From NCBI GenBank assembly GCA_032718475.1, contig JAUCBJ010004102.1:1-31767 (forward strand): DNA of 31,767 nt, read 5' to 3'. Under the pieces are notes generated by a model. The model was not told the origin of the DNA and did not search any database. It saw only the letters and a program-made list of their open reading frames with translations. The stretch is from Nemertoderma westbladi. Its lineage: Eukaryota; Xenacoelomorpha; Nemertodermatida; Nemertodermatidae. The translations under genes were made by a program, and so were the position numbers. Below are positions 11,039-21,136 of the stretch, piece after piece (the first letter of the stretch is position 1; each line of letters begins with the position of its first letter).

Positions 11039-11704
11039 ATGCATGCGGTCCGAGTGAATAAATAATAACCAGTCCAAACTTCATTTCCCAAACTTCCTGT
11101 CCCATAAGCAGAAAACCAACAATTACGAGCTGTCAGCTACTACAGCTCTCATTTAAACACCTAATCCCAAACACAAGGTCGCGGGTATTCTTATTATTAT
11201 TATTACATGAAGAAATCGCTTGAGAAATTCATATATTTTTTGAAAAAAAAAACAGTTTGATTTGAAAGAGCTAAGCAGTTCTGGCTCAGCTCAATGCCAA
11301 CTACTTACTGCAAGAACGATGACAGCTTAATAAATAAGTCATAAAACCGGCAGAAATTAAATAACAGGATATTAAAAAATGTTACCAACCCATCACTCAA
11401 CGCAAACAAGTTACTGTAATCAGTCAGTTCTAACTTATGTGGTTGTTCTAATTTACAAATTATTGATAGTATCAATGTGTTGGCAAGCTGTATTTTTCGA
11501 GGTGTTTGTTATTATACATTTATTATAGGAAGGGATCTAGGGGTCTTTACCTCGAATGATAAGTTTATTTTACCGAAAATAACTTATCTTTTATTGGCGC
11601 AATTGTAGGACTAATCCCATCACATGCGTTCTTTTTAACCGGGTAGTGTACAAATTTAAGAATCGCGTATTTTTTCTTGAAATTAATATCTCATATCTCT
11701 CCAA

Positions 11705-11747
11705 ACCACGTACGCGTTTCGACCTTACTGGGTCTCATCAGCGTGGT
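11705..11747 (-). ncRNA. Type I hammerhead ribozyme with minimal stem III
   Basis: On the - strand all core elements are present in order: stem I 5' strand ACCACG (11747-11742), CTGATGA (11741-11735), stem II GACC / GGTC with loop CAGTAA (11734-11721), GAAA (11720-11717), CGCG, then TA (11712-11711) and stem I 3' strand CGTGGT (11710-11705). Stem I has six pairs and stem II four. Self-cleavage is predicted after A11711 (UA as the UH site). Stem III is only A-U plus C-G closing a GC loop. Such short stem III hammerheads are known from Penelope-like elements and metazoan retrozymes, where they tend to act as dimers. Activity is inferred. Confidence 0.85.
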
Positions 11748-11803
11748 GTCGGATTCGAACCTGGGACCTCGAGGTGGAAGCCGAGACTACAACCACAAGG
11801 TCA
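11748..11803 (-). other. tRNA-like (Pol III box B) region beside the ribozyme
   Basis: On the - strand, GACCTTGTGGTTGTAGTC is followed by CGGCTTCCACC and then GGTTCGAATCC (11761-11751), an exact match to the box B / T-loop consensus. The ribozyme core begins four bases later. It does not fold as a complete tRNA, so it is read as a SINE-type internal Pol III promoter, as in hammerhead-bearing SINE-like repeats. Confidence 0.6.
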
Positions 11804-14800
11804 CAGGTTCTTGAGATATGGAGTATTAATTTCAAAGCCAGCTGCCATTTTATTAGCCCCTGATTTTTTGATTATTGATAGTATCTGATATTGATGGGAT
11901 TAGTCCTACAATTGCGCCAATAAAAGATAAGTTATTTTCTAATTTACAGTAACGGTTAGTTCTAACTCATGTGGTTGTTCTAATTTACTGTAACAGTCAG
12001 TTCTAACTTATGTGGTTGTTCTAATTTACTGTAACAGTCAGTTCTAACTCATGTGGTTGTTCTAATTTACTGTAACAGTCAGTTCTAACTTATGTGGATG
12101 TTCTAATTTACTGTAACAGTTAGTTCTAACTCATGTGGTTGTTCTAATTTACTGTAACAGTCAGTTCTAACTTATGTGGTTGTTCTAATTTACTGAAACA
12201 GTCAGTTCTAACTTATGTGGATGTTCTAATTTACTGTAACAGTTAGTTCTAACTCATGTGGTTGTTCTAATTTACTGTAACAGTCAGTTCTAACTTATGT
12301 GGTTGTTCTAATTTACTGTAACAGTCAGTTCTAACTTATGTGGTTGTTCTAATTTACTGTAACAGTCAGTTCCAACTCATGTGGTTGTTCTAATTTACTG
12401 TAACAGTCAGTTCTAACTTATGTGGATGTTCTAATTTACTGTAACAGTTAGTTCTAACTCATGTGGTTGTTCTAATTTACTGTAACAGTCAGTTCTAACT
12501 TATGTGGTTGTTCTAATTTACTGTAACAGTCAGTTCTAACTCATGTGGTTGTTCTAATTTACTGTAACAGTCAGTTCTAACTCATGTGGTTGTTCTAATT
12601 TACTGTAACAGTCAGTTCTAACTTATGTGGATGTTCTAATTTACTGTAACAGTTAGTTCTAACTCATGTGGTTGTTCTAATTTACTGTAACAGTCAGTTC
12701 TAACTTATGTGGTTGTTCTAATTTACTGTAACAGTCAGTTCTAACTTATGTGGTTGTTCTAATTTACTGTAACAGTCAGTTCCAACTCATGTGGTTGTTC
12801 TAATTTACTGTAACAATCAGTTCTAACTCATGTGGTTGTTCTAATTTACTGTAACCGTCAGTTCTAACTCATGTGGTTGTTCTAATTTACTGTAACAGTC
12901 AGTTCTAACTTATGTGGTTATTCTAATTTACTGTAACAGTCAGTTCTAACTTATGTGGTTGTTCTAATTTATTGTAACAGTTAGCTCTAACTTATGTGGT
13001 TGTTCTAATTTACTGTAACAGTCAGTTCTAACTCAGGTGGTTGTTCTAATTTACTGTAACAGTCAGTTCTAACTTATGTGGATGTTCTAATTTACTGTAA
13101 CAGTCGGTTCTAACTTATGTGGTTGTTCTAATTTACTGTAACAGTCAGTTCCAACTCATGTGGTTGTTCTAATTTACTGTAACAGTCAGTTCTAACTCAT
13201 GTGGTTGTTCTAATTTACTGTAACAGTCAGTTCTAACTCATGTGGTTGTTCTAATTTACTGTAACAGTCAGTTCTAACTTATGTGGATGTTCTAATTTAC
13301 TGTAACAGTTAGTTCTAACTCATGTGGTTGTTCTAATTTACTGTAACAGTCAGTTCCAACTCATGTGGTTGTTCTAATTTACTGTAACAGTCAGTTCTAA
13401 CTTATGTGGATGTTCTAATTTACTGTAACAGTTAGTTCTAACTCATGTGGTTGTTCTAATTTACTGTAACAGTCAGTTCTAACTTATGTGGTTGTTCTAA
13501 TTTACTGTAACAGTCAGTTCTAACTCATGTGGTTGTTCTAATTTACTGTAACAGTCAGTTCTAACTCATGTGGTTGTTCTAATTTACTGTAACAGTCAGT
13601 TCTAACTTATGTGGATGTTCTAATTTACTGTAACAGTTAGTTCTAACTCATGTGGTTGTTCTAATTTACTGTAACAGTCAGTTCTAACTTATGTGGTTGT
13701 TCTAATTTACTGTAACAGTCAGTTCTAACTTATGTGGTTGTTCTAATTTACTGTAACAGTCAGTTCCAACTCATGTGGTTGTTCTAATTTACTGTAACAA
13801 TCAGTTCTAACTCATGTGGTTGTTCTAATTTACTGTAACCGTCAGTTCTAACTCATGTGGTTGTTCTAATTTACTGTAACAGTCAGTTCTAACTTATGTG
13901 GTTATTCTAATTTACTGTAACAGTCAGTTCTAACTTATGTGGTTGTTCTAATTTATTGTAACAGTTAGCTCTAACTTATGTGGTTGTTCTAATTTACTGT
14001 AACAGTCAGTTCTAACTCAGGTGGTTGTTCTAATTTACTGTAACAGTCAGTTCTAACTTATGTGGATGTTCTAATTTACTGTAACAGTCGGTTCTAACTC
14101 ATGTGGTTGTTCTAATTTACTGTAACAGTCAGTTCTAACTCATGTGGTTGTTCTAATTTACTGTAACAGTCAGTTCTAACTCATGTGGTTGTTCTAATTT
14201 ACTGTAACAGTCAGTTCTAACTCAGGTGGTTGTTCTAATTTACTGAAACAATCAGTTCTAACTTATGTGGTTGTTCTAATTTACTGTAACAGTCGGTTCT
14301 AACTCATGTGGTTGTTCTAATTTACTGTAACAGTCAGTTCTAACTCATGTGGTTGTTCTAATTTACTGTAACAGTCAGTTCTAACTCATGTGGTTGTTCT
14401 AATTTACTGTAACAGTCAGTTCTAACTCAGGTGGTTGTTCTAATTTACTGAAACAATCAGTTCTAACTTATGTGGTTGTTCTAATTTACTGTAACAGTCG
14501 GTTCTAACTCATGTGGTTGTTCTAATTTACTGTAACAGTCAGTTCTAACTCATGTGGTTGTTCTAATTTACTGTAACAGTCAGTTCTAACTCATGTGGTT
14601 GTTCTAATTTACTGTAACAGTCAGTTCTAACTCATGTGGTTGTTCTAATTTACTGTAACAGTCAGTTCTAACTCATGTGGTTGTTCTAATTTACTGTAAC
14701 AGTCAGTTCTAACTCAGGTGGTTGTTCTAATTTACTGAAACAATCAGTTCTAACTTATGTGGTTGTTCTAATTTACTGTAACAGTCGGTTCTAACTCATG

Positions 14801-16845
14801 TGGTTGTTCTAATTTACTGTAACAGTCAGTTCTAACTTATGTGGATGTTCTAATTTACTGTAACAGTCGGTTCTAACTCATGTGGTTGTTCTAATTTACT
14901 GTAACAGTCAGTTCTAACTCATGTGGTTGTTCTAATTTACTGTAACAGTCAGTTCTAACTCATGTGGTTGTTCTAATTTACTGTAACAGTCAGTTCTAAC
15001 TCAGGTGGTTGTTCTAATTTACTGAAACAATCAGTTCTAACTTATGTGGTTGTTCTAATTTACTGTAACAGTCGGTTCTAACTCATGTGGTTGTTCTAAT
15101 TTACTGTAACAGTCAGTTCTAACTCATGTGGTTGTTCTAATTTACTGTAACAGTCAGTTCTAACTCATGTGGTTGTTCTAATTTACTGTAACAGTCAGTT
15201 CTAACTTATGTGGATGTTCTAATTTACTGTAACAGTCAGTTCTAACTCATGTGGTTGTTCTAATTTACTGTAACAGTCAGTTCTAACTTATGTGGATGTT
15301 CTAATTTACTGTAACAGTCGGTTCTAACTCATGTGGTTGTTCTAATTTACTGTAACAGTCAGTTCTAACTCATGTGGTTGTTCTAATTTACTGTAACAGT
15401 CAGTTCTAACTCATGTGGTTGTTATAATTTACTGTAACAGTCAGTTCTAACTTATGTGGATGTTCTAATTTACTGTAACAGTCGGTTCTAACTCATGTGG
15501 TTGTTCTAATTTACTGTAACAGTCAGTTCTAACTCATGAGGTTGTTCTAATTTACTGTAACAGTCAGTTCTAACTCATGTGGTTGTTCTAATTTACTGTA
15601 ACAGTCGGTTCTAACTCATGTGGTTGTTCTAATTTACTGTAACAGTCAGTTCTAACTCATGTGGTTGTTCTAATTTACTGTAACAGTCAGTTCTAATTCA
15701 TGTGGTTGTTCTAATTTACTGTAACAGTCAGTTCTAACTCATGTGGTTGTTCTAATTTACTGTAACAGTCAGTTCTAACTCATGTGGTTGTTCTAATTTA
15801 CTGTAACAGTCAGTTCTAACTCAGGTGGTTGTTCTAATTTACTGAAACAATCAGTTCTAACTTATGTGGTTGTTCTAATTTACTGTAACAGTCGGTTCTA
15901 ACTCATGTGGTTGTTCTAATTTACTGTAACAGTCAGTTCTAACTCATGTGGTTGTTCTAATTTACTGTAACAGTCAGTTCTAACTCATGTGGTTGTTCTA
16001 ATTTACTGTAACAGTCAGTTCTAACTCATGTGGTTGTTCTAATTTACTGTAACAGTCAGTTCTAACTCATGTGGTTGTTCTAATTTACTGTAACAGTCAG
16101 TTCTAACTCAGGTGGTTGTTCTAATTTACTGAAACAATCAGTTCTAACTTATGTGGTTGTTCTAATTTACTGTAACAGTCGGTTCTAACTCATGTGGTTG
16201 TTCTAATTTACTGTAACAGTCAGTTCTAACTCATGTGGTTGTTCTAATTTACTGTAACAGTCAGTTCTAACTCATGTGGTTGTTCTAATTTACTGTTTCT
16301 AATTTACAGTAACAGTCAGTTCTAACTCATGTGGTTGTTCTAATTTACTGTAACAATCAGTTCTAACTTATGTGGTTGTTATAATTTACTGTAACAGTCA
16401 GTTCTAACTCATGTGGTTGTTCTAATTTACTGTAACAGTCAGTTCTAACTTATGTGGTTGTTCTAATTTACTGTAACAATCAGTTCTAACTTATGTGGTT
16501 GTTATAATTTACTGTAACAGTCAGTTCTAACTCATGTGGTTATTCTAATTTACTGTAACAGTCAGTTCTAACTTATGTGGTTGTTCTAATTTACTGTAAC
16601 AATTAGTTCTAACTTATGTGGTTGTTATAATTTACAGTAACAGTCAGTTCTAACTTATGTGGTTATTCTAATTTACTGTAACAGTCAGTTCTAACTTATG
16701 TGGTTGTTCTAATTTACTGTAACAATTAGTTCTAACTTATGTGGTTGTTATAATTTACTGTAACAGTCAGTTCTAACTCATGTGGTTGTTCTAATTTACT
16801 GTAACAGTCAGTTCTAACTCATGTGGTTATTCTAATTTACTGTAA

Positions 16846-17293
16846 TGAACACTAACGAAACTATTCTGTTGAGGTTGCGGTACACTGTGGACATCCCCCC
16901 TCCCCCAGGGTTCTATGTACAGCCAATGGCCCATAACTTTGGTTCAAGTCGATATTATTAAATACTAGCTGACAATACCCGAGGCGGGTTACCCCGTATT
17001 TCCCGATAATTGTATTGCTAGCTAGGCTTACCTAATGCAGAATGTAGTACCATTAATGTGTACGGTAATTCAAAAAACCGAGCCGGTACCGGTTCCGCCA
17101 AAATTGGCAATAACCGGTACCGAACGTGAATTAAACTTTTCGAAAAGTGGCCTATAATGAGCGCTCTTAAAGTTATTCACACATGCCAAGTCCCAGCGCA
17201 ATCCCTCCGCCCGTTATGGGGGGAATTCGAGCACAACAGAGAAACTTATTGGAATTACACAAAAATATTAATAGATAGCGATAGGCCACCATA
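16846..17293. other. Unassigned repeat-like DNA after array 1
   Basis: Contains a C-rich patch near 16895, TACTAGCTGACAATACCCG near 16967 (resembling interspersed-repeat ends seen in invertebrates, family not identified) and a palindromic GGTACCGG / CCGGTACC pair at about 17084-17125. The + frame beginning at ATG 17157 has no recognisable protein features. Confidence 0.4.
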
Positions 17294-17555
17294 CAGCTGG
17301 GATATAGGCGTTCAAGATGGCAAGAATTATCGTAGCTGCCTTTTATTCTATTTAACAAAAATATACACAACATTCTGGAATATTTTAATTATGTGTGTGT
17401 AGCTATACGCAATACAGATATTGTGTAGTCACATCGTCGTTGCCCATAGATATTCATGAGATATCTAAAACGTTCCAGAACGGTGTGTACTTATCAAATA
17501 TAATATGGCCTCCAAAGAACGAAAATTCTTGCAATCTTCGAACGCATATCAGCTG
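17294..17555. mobile_element. Imperfect foldback element
   Basis: The left arm starts CAGCTGGGATATAGGCGTTC and continues through AAGATGGCAAGAATTATCG and TACACAACATTCTGGAA. It is matched in reverse complement by the right arm ending CGCATATCAGCTG, which contains CTTGCAATCTTCGAA and TTCCAGAACGGTGTGTA. Arms are roughly 95 bp with mismatches and indels, around an AT-rich centre (about 17390-17465). It has no coding capacity. Confidence 0.65.
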
Positions 17556-17732
17556 TTTTTCAACAAAATTCAGATATTGTTTGCAATTATTGCAAATCTT
17601 TCTAATTATATATAAAATAAAAATCACGACTAATGTGAAGAATGCCACGACATGGCGAGTGCAATGATCCCTGAACGGACAAACAGATAGGCCTATTAGC
17701 TACCGGTACCCTGGCGGATGCGTCCTTAAATT

Positions 17733-18203
17733 GGGCACAGATTTGCTAAGTCGGCAATGACGTCCAGGTGGGATCGAACTGGTGACCTCCGGGTTGGAAG
17801 TCTGACACTCTAACCACCATTCAGCTAGTGGCTCAGGTAAAAGGTAGACCTGGAAATACTTCATGATATGATGCCTTGTATGTCCGCAATTTACCTCCTC
17901 ATGGCCTCCCATCTGTCAATACCATAATTATACAATTATTAAAGAGTATGGGAACCAGGGGTCTATCTCCCTTTAAATCTTTAACTCCAAACTCTTTAAT
18001 AATTACAATGAACAACTCCCTTAAGACGGCGTGTCGGCAAACCCGATAATTATACAATATTATGTCAATACGTAGTATTTCCAAGTCTCCTTTTACCTGA
18101 GCCTGAGCAGCTAGCTGAATGGTTAGAGTATCAGACTTCCAACCCGGAGGTCACCAGTTCGATCCCACCTGGAAGTCATAACTGACTTTGCCAAGCTGCG
18201 CCC
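17733..18203. mobile_element. Inverted pair of tRNA-like SINE heads (foldback)
   Basis: Arm 17733-17859 (- orientation) and arm 18075-18203 (+ orientation) are near-identical in reverse complement, both covering a tRNA-like sequence. In the right copy box A is TAGCTGAATGGTT (18112-18124) and box B is AGTTCGATCCC (18156-18166), with a CTTCCAA anticodon-loop-like segment between. In the left copy box B is at 17770-17780. The anticodon stem does not pair, so these are tRNA-derived repeats, not tRNA genes. The centre has its own inverted repeat (ATTATTAAAGAGT / ACTCTTTAATAAT). Confidence 0.75.
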
Positions 18204-18751
18204 AACAAAAGTTATAATAATATAAAAACCACCCATTCACACAAAACACCAACAAGACGTCCTTTAAACCAACCAGCTAACCGTAATCAGCAGTCAGCTC
18301 ACTGGAAGCTTCCATTCTGCGGTCAATCTATTCCAATTCCGAACGAAATGCGGTGCTAAACATAAGTTTGCAAAGCTACAAATATGACCGCAAATTACAC
18401 CAGTGTACAGTAGTATATGAACGCGGCAAGGATTACTTATAGCAAAGTTGTCCTAGGATCACGGTCATTGAACGTAGGCCATTATTAGTAAGAAAAAGTT
18501 GGATTAAAAAAAGTTGTATTATATACAACCAATGTAATTGAAGATAAAAGTCCTAGGAAAATAATAGTCCTTTGTTTCCACTTCCATTCATGTACATACA
18601 TCTAGTAATTGTAGGACAAATAAAAGAAAACACACTTAATTTAGAAACACCCGTTATAAATAGTTCCACCGGGACATTTAGTGAAATAATAATTAATTAT
18701 TACATAGGAATAAAAGTAGAAACTGCTCTTTCTAAAAATAATTAGAATACA

Positions 18752-18906
18752 GAATAATTATTTATTGAATGGTAAATAACGTGGAACATATTTTCACTAT
18801 ACGCTCTCGATTCTTTATTAACCTCGTTACGCTCGGTAAATAAAATATCTCGAGTATAGTGAAAATAATGTTCTACATTATTTACCATGCAATAAATATT
18901 TATTCT
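18752..18906. mobile_element. Short palindromic MITE-like element
   Basis: The arm GAATAATTATTTATTGAATG, continuing GGTAAATAACGTGGAACAT and TTTTCACTATACGCTC, is mirrored by GAGTATAGTGAAAATAATG, TTCTACATTATTTACC and ATGCAATAAATATTTATTC. Arms of about 60 bp enclose a loop with TTAACCTCGTTACGCTCGG. Confidence 0.75.
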
Positions 18907-19260
18907 TCATTTGGATGGAGTTTACAGCATTGGTAATAAAAAAAAAAAGGTTAGAATGTTTCAACATTGGTTCTCCATCCAGTTCTATTGTACAGATAGG
19001 ATTAGAAATTTGAAAAATACAATAAGATATTTTACAATTTTTTATCAAATACTAAAATTTCATCACAACTGATGGTATTTATAAATCATAGGTGCAGTGT
19101 TTTTTGGATTTTAATCCACTCCAGATAACAAAATTATATAAAACAACTTAAAATATCGAATTTTTAAAAGCATTCACACAATTTTGGAACAAACAGCCTC
19201 TCATCTCTCACTATATGCACTAATCTGTTGTTACCTGGCAACGTCGTTACTGGTACTTAC

Positions 19261-19455
19261 CCACATCCAACACGTCGCCCTTAGGTTGGTCTGCGTTCAC
19301 CGTTTGGTAAACGGAAGAGTAACTCTCCAATAGACCATCGACATTACGGTGATATTCAATGAGACGGGAAACGATCCCCTCAGAGTGGCTGTCCTCGACC
19401 AATCTCTGTTCAACTGACGGATCAGCTGGCCAATCAAACGTCGTATGGTACACGT
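19261..19455 (-). CDS. AK8: AK8 exon: LID-like segment and end of first kinase domain
   Basis: 195-nt internal exon of adenylate kinase 8, a nucleoside monophosphate kinase with two tandem kinase domains associated with cilia and flagella. It reads DVYHTTFDWPADPSVEQRL, then VEDSHSEGIVSRLIEYHRN and VDGLLESYSSVYQTVNADQP. The YHTTFDWP stretch, EYHRN and the NADQP near the domain end match AK8 rather than AK1-type enzymes, whose equivalent regions differ. It is preceded by acceptor ATTAG (minus strand) and followed by a consensus GTAAGT donor (RC of 19255-19260). It enters with two bases completing the Asp codon begun in the upstream exon and leaves one base. The intact donor implies more exons downstream, but none was found in the rest of the window. 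Confidence 0.92.
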
Positions 19456-20374
19456 CTAATAGAGTAAAATATTAGAATTAGATATATAGCAAGTATATAA
19501 GTATATAAGTATATAAGTATAGTATATAATTAGAATATATAACGATTTAAAACGATACTGAAACTGTAACTTAAAATTATATTGAAATTTTTGTAACATT
19601 AATTTACAGATTTAATATACGTAAAAAAAACTTCACGATTTAAAATAAACAACTGTATGATTATCATATTTGTAATTTACGATGTACGCATTTCGGCCTC
19701 CCGGATAAAAAGAAAAAAATAATTATTTACAACCCGGCGGCAAAGACCCTCATAGACCAATTTAATACTTTCAAAATTTGTTTTGAATTTTGAAATTTTT
19801 GTAATTATTTCAGTAGATTATTTCAGTTATTCCACAGCAGTACCGGAATATTGTTAAAAGAAATTGAGAAAAATATACCGCTTACTGTAACTAGAATAAA
19901 CGCAATTCCACATTTTGAATAATCTCATATGGTAAACTGTAACTAAAATCGAATCAAGATGCGATAGCAAACTAAAGAGGTAACTGTAAGATAAATTATT
20001 TAGATTTTATTTCAGTTACAACAATTTTTGTTCGGTTAAATGGGGCATTGGAGATATCGGGGAGAAATAGGAAAAAAACTACCGCAACTAAACAAACTCG
20101 GGTGCCGTATAAGATATTGAATTGATTAAGTAAATTATATACTTAACGTGACGTCAAAAATGAAATTAGAATCCAAAGATGCTTATTGAGCAATAAAAAA
20201 AACCACAAAAAAAAATAAAAAACACAAATCCGCGGCAAAAAAACATAAGAATTAAAAAACACAGATCGCCTGCAAAATATAAAAAATAATTAAGACCAAT
20301 AAATTAAAACCCGGCTAATTATTCTAAAACATTGATTCACAAATATTAAAACATTCGATAATAACATAACTAAC
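19456..20374 (-). other. AK8: AK8 intron (919 nt)
   Basis: Lies between donor GTTAGT (RC of 20369-20374) and acceptor TTAG just upstream of 19455. It is AT-rich with a small (GTATATAA) repeat and no second exon seen. Confidence 0.85.
19493..19520. repeat. (GTATATAA) short tandem repeat
   Basis: Three perfect copies of an 8-bp unit followed by an imperfect one, in the AK8 intron close to the exon's acceptor. Confidence 0.85.
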
Positions 20375-20528
20375 CCCCAGTCTCGGGGTCTACCCTTTTG
20401 CCTTCTTGTCTCTCGACAAGAACGCTATCCGGAGCTTCTAGAAGTACTACATGCTTCGCTAAGATACCAATCCTCTGAAGGGCTTGAGCTTCAGGGCGTG
20501 AGTGAGGCATACCGTCGAGCAACCAACC
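20375..20528 (-). CDS. AK8: AK8 exon: nucleotide-binding core of first kinase domain
   Basis: 154-nt exon reading GWLLDGMPHSRPEAQALQ, RIGILAKHVVLLEAPDSVLV, ERQEGKRVDPETG plus one base. GWLLDGMP is the adenylate-kinase GW(V/I)LDGxP motif that contacts AMP. The VVLLEAPD strand and the R..GKR(V/I)DP(E/Q)TG motif leading into the LID are also in place. The acceptor is TTTTAG directly before GGT TGG (phase 0). The donor is GTTAGT after ACTGGGG (phase 1), which joins the next exon as Gly-Asp-Val-Tyr-His. The acceptor and the first eight exon bases (GGTTGGTT) are the last unit of the 41-bp array upstream. Confidence 0.95.
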
Positions 20529-20562
20529 CTAAAACATACCGGTAATGAGTTAGGTATAAGGA
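20529..20562 (-). promoter_or_regulatory. AK8: Functional 3' splice site of the AK8 intron
   Basis: Read on the - strand: CCTTATACCTAACTCATT, then ACCGGTAT, then GTTTTAG and the exon. CTAAC is a good branch-point sequence, 21 nt before the AG. It differs from the array consensus by six extra bases between the branch point and the pyrimidine stretch. That fits its being the founding or edge copy of array 2. Confidence 0.8.
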
Positions 20563-20649
20563 TAGTAAACAAAACATAGAACAGGATGAGTTAGGTATAA
20601 GGGGCCGTGCACAAATGATGCCACGCTTTTTTTTGACGATTTTCGACCA

Positions 20650-20666
20650 CCCCCCCCCCCCCCCCC
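20650..20666. repeat. Poly-C tract (17 C) in MITE left end
   Basis: Run of 17 C followed by TCCCCCCTC, inside the left part of the MITE. Confidence 0.95.
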
Positions 20667-20883
20667 TCCCCCCTCTGTCACAATCTGTCACGAATATTGT
20701 AACCCCCATCCCCCCTTGAACGTCACGTCACAAAAAAAACCCAGTATAGTTAATAAAAACTGTTAAATTTTAAATTATTTTGTTATTAAAACTAAATGTT
20801 AAAACTTCATTAATTCAGCTGTACACAATGACTAAACAAAGTAAGACACCCCACATAATCACTCCCATGGGAATGACGACATC

Positions 20884-21096
20884 TTAGTGGACAAGTGGAC
20901 CAGGTATACGATCGACTATTGTGCCACTTCCTGGGTCTAACTCTACCTCGTCCTTATCTACCCAGTCAATGTGATGTCCTTCATCTTTATCGCCACTTAG
21001 AATTAACACTTTATCACCTCGATTCGCGATTACTTGAATAGATTTCACTTTGGCTGTTGATGTTGGTGTTATGTATTTTATTTGTTCACCAAAGTG
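20884..21096 (-). pseudogene. Coding-like fragment carried by the MITE
   Basis: A 70-codon open stretch without ATG, between TAG (21097-21099) and TAA (20884-20886), reads in part VKSIQVIANRGDKVLIL, SGDKDEGHHIDWVDKDE and VELDPGSGTIVDRIPGPLVH. Its acidic, low-repeat composition is unlike the array and the AT-rich intron. The family is not recognised. It may be a captured host exon end (an acceptor-like ACAATAG precedes it) or an old transposon-encoded remnant. It is on the same strand as AK8, but AK8 does not need it, because its flanking exons join directly in frame. Confidence 0.45.
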
Positions 21097-21122
21097 CTAT
21101 TGTGACGTCACAAGTATAGCAA

Positions 21123-21136
21123 CCCCCCCCCCCCCC
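21123..21136. repeat. Poly-C tract (14 C) in MITE right end
   Basis: Run of 14 C followed by GCCCCC, inside the right part of the MITE. Confidence 0.95.

Larger units (their letters stand above)
11457..11936. mobile_element. Inverted-repeat element inserted in array 1
   Basis: Sequence unlike the array separates the first 41-bp unit from the rest. TTCTAATTTAC stands at both borders (11446-11456 and 11937-11947), so it may be an 11-bp target duplication or just the array phase. Within it, 11575-11622 and 11892-11939 form a perfect 48-bp inverted repeat beginning GAAAATAACTTATC. An inner imperfect inverted repeat lies at about 11676-11703 and 11806-11837. ATTATTGATAGTATC occurs directly repeated at 11459-11473 and 11871-11885, pointing to rearrangement. 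The centre holds a tRNA-like region and a hammerhead ribozyme on the - strand. There is no protein-coding capacity, so it is non-autonomous. Confidence 0.8.
11411..16845. repeat. Array 1: 41-bp minisatellite, about 119 main copies
   Basis: Tandem array with a strict 41-bp period. The unit reads CTAATTTACTGTAACAG, TCAGTTCTAACTCATG, TGGTTGTT. Recurrent variants include TTATG for TCATG, GGATG for GGTTG, TTAG for TCAG, TTCCAAC, CAGGTGG and GAAACAATCAG. One isolated unit lies at 11411-11456. An insertion follows, and the continuous array runs from about 11940 to 16845 (4,906 bp). Sets of variants recur at multiples of 41 bp (984, 287 and 205 bp), which shows block duplication. A truncated unit at about 16296 marks an internal junction. 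There are no spacers, so it is not a CRISPR-like structure. It may be intergenic or within an AK8 intron. Confidence 0.97.

Noticed and set aside
10891-11091. Minus-strand reading frame with a poly-Pro run
   Set aside because: The proline run is the poly-G tract read in reverse; the rest has no protein-like features.
17157-17667. Two + strand frames of 81 and 90 codons
   Set aside because: They overlap an imperfect foldback element and show no recognisable motif or homologous pattern.
18101-18175. Possible tRNA gene
   Set aside because: Boxes A and B are present, but the anticodon stem and acceptor do not pair, and an inverted near-copy lies 300 bp away, so it is a tRNA-derived repeat.
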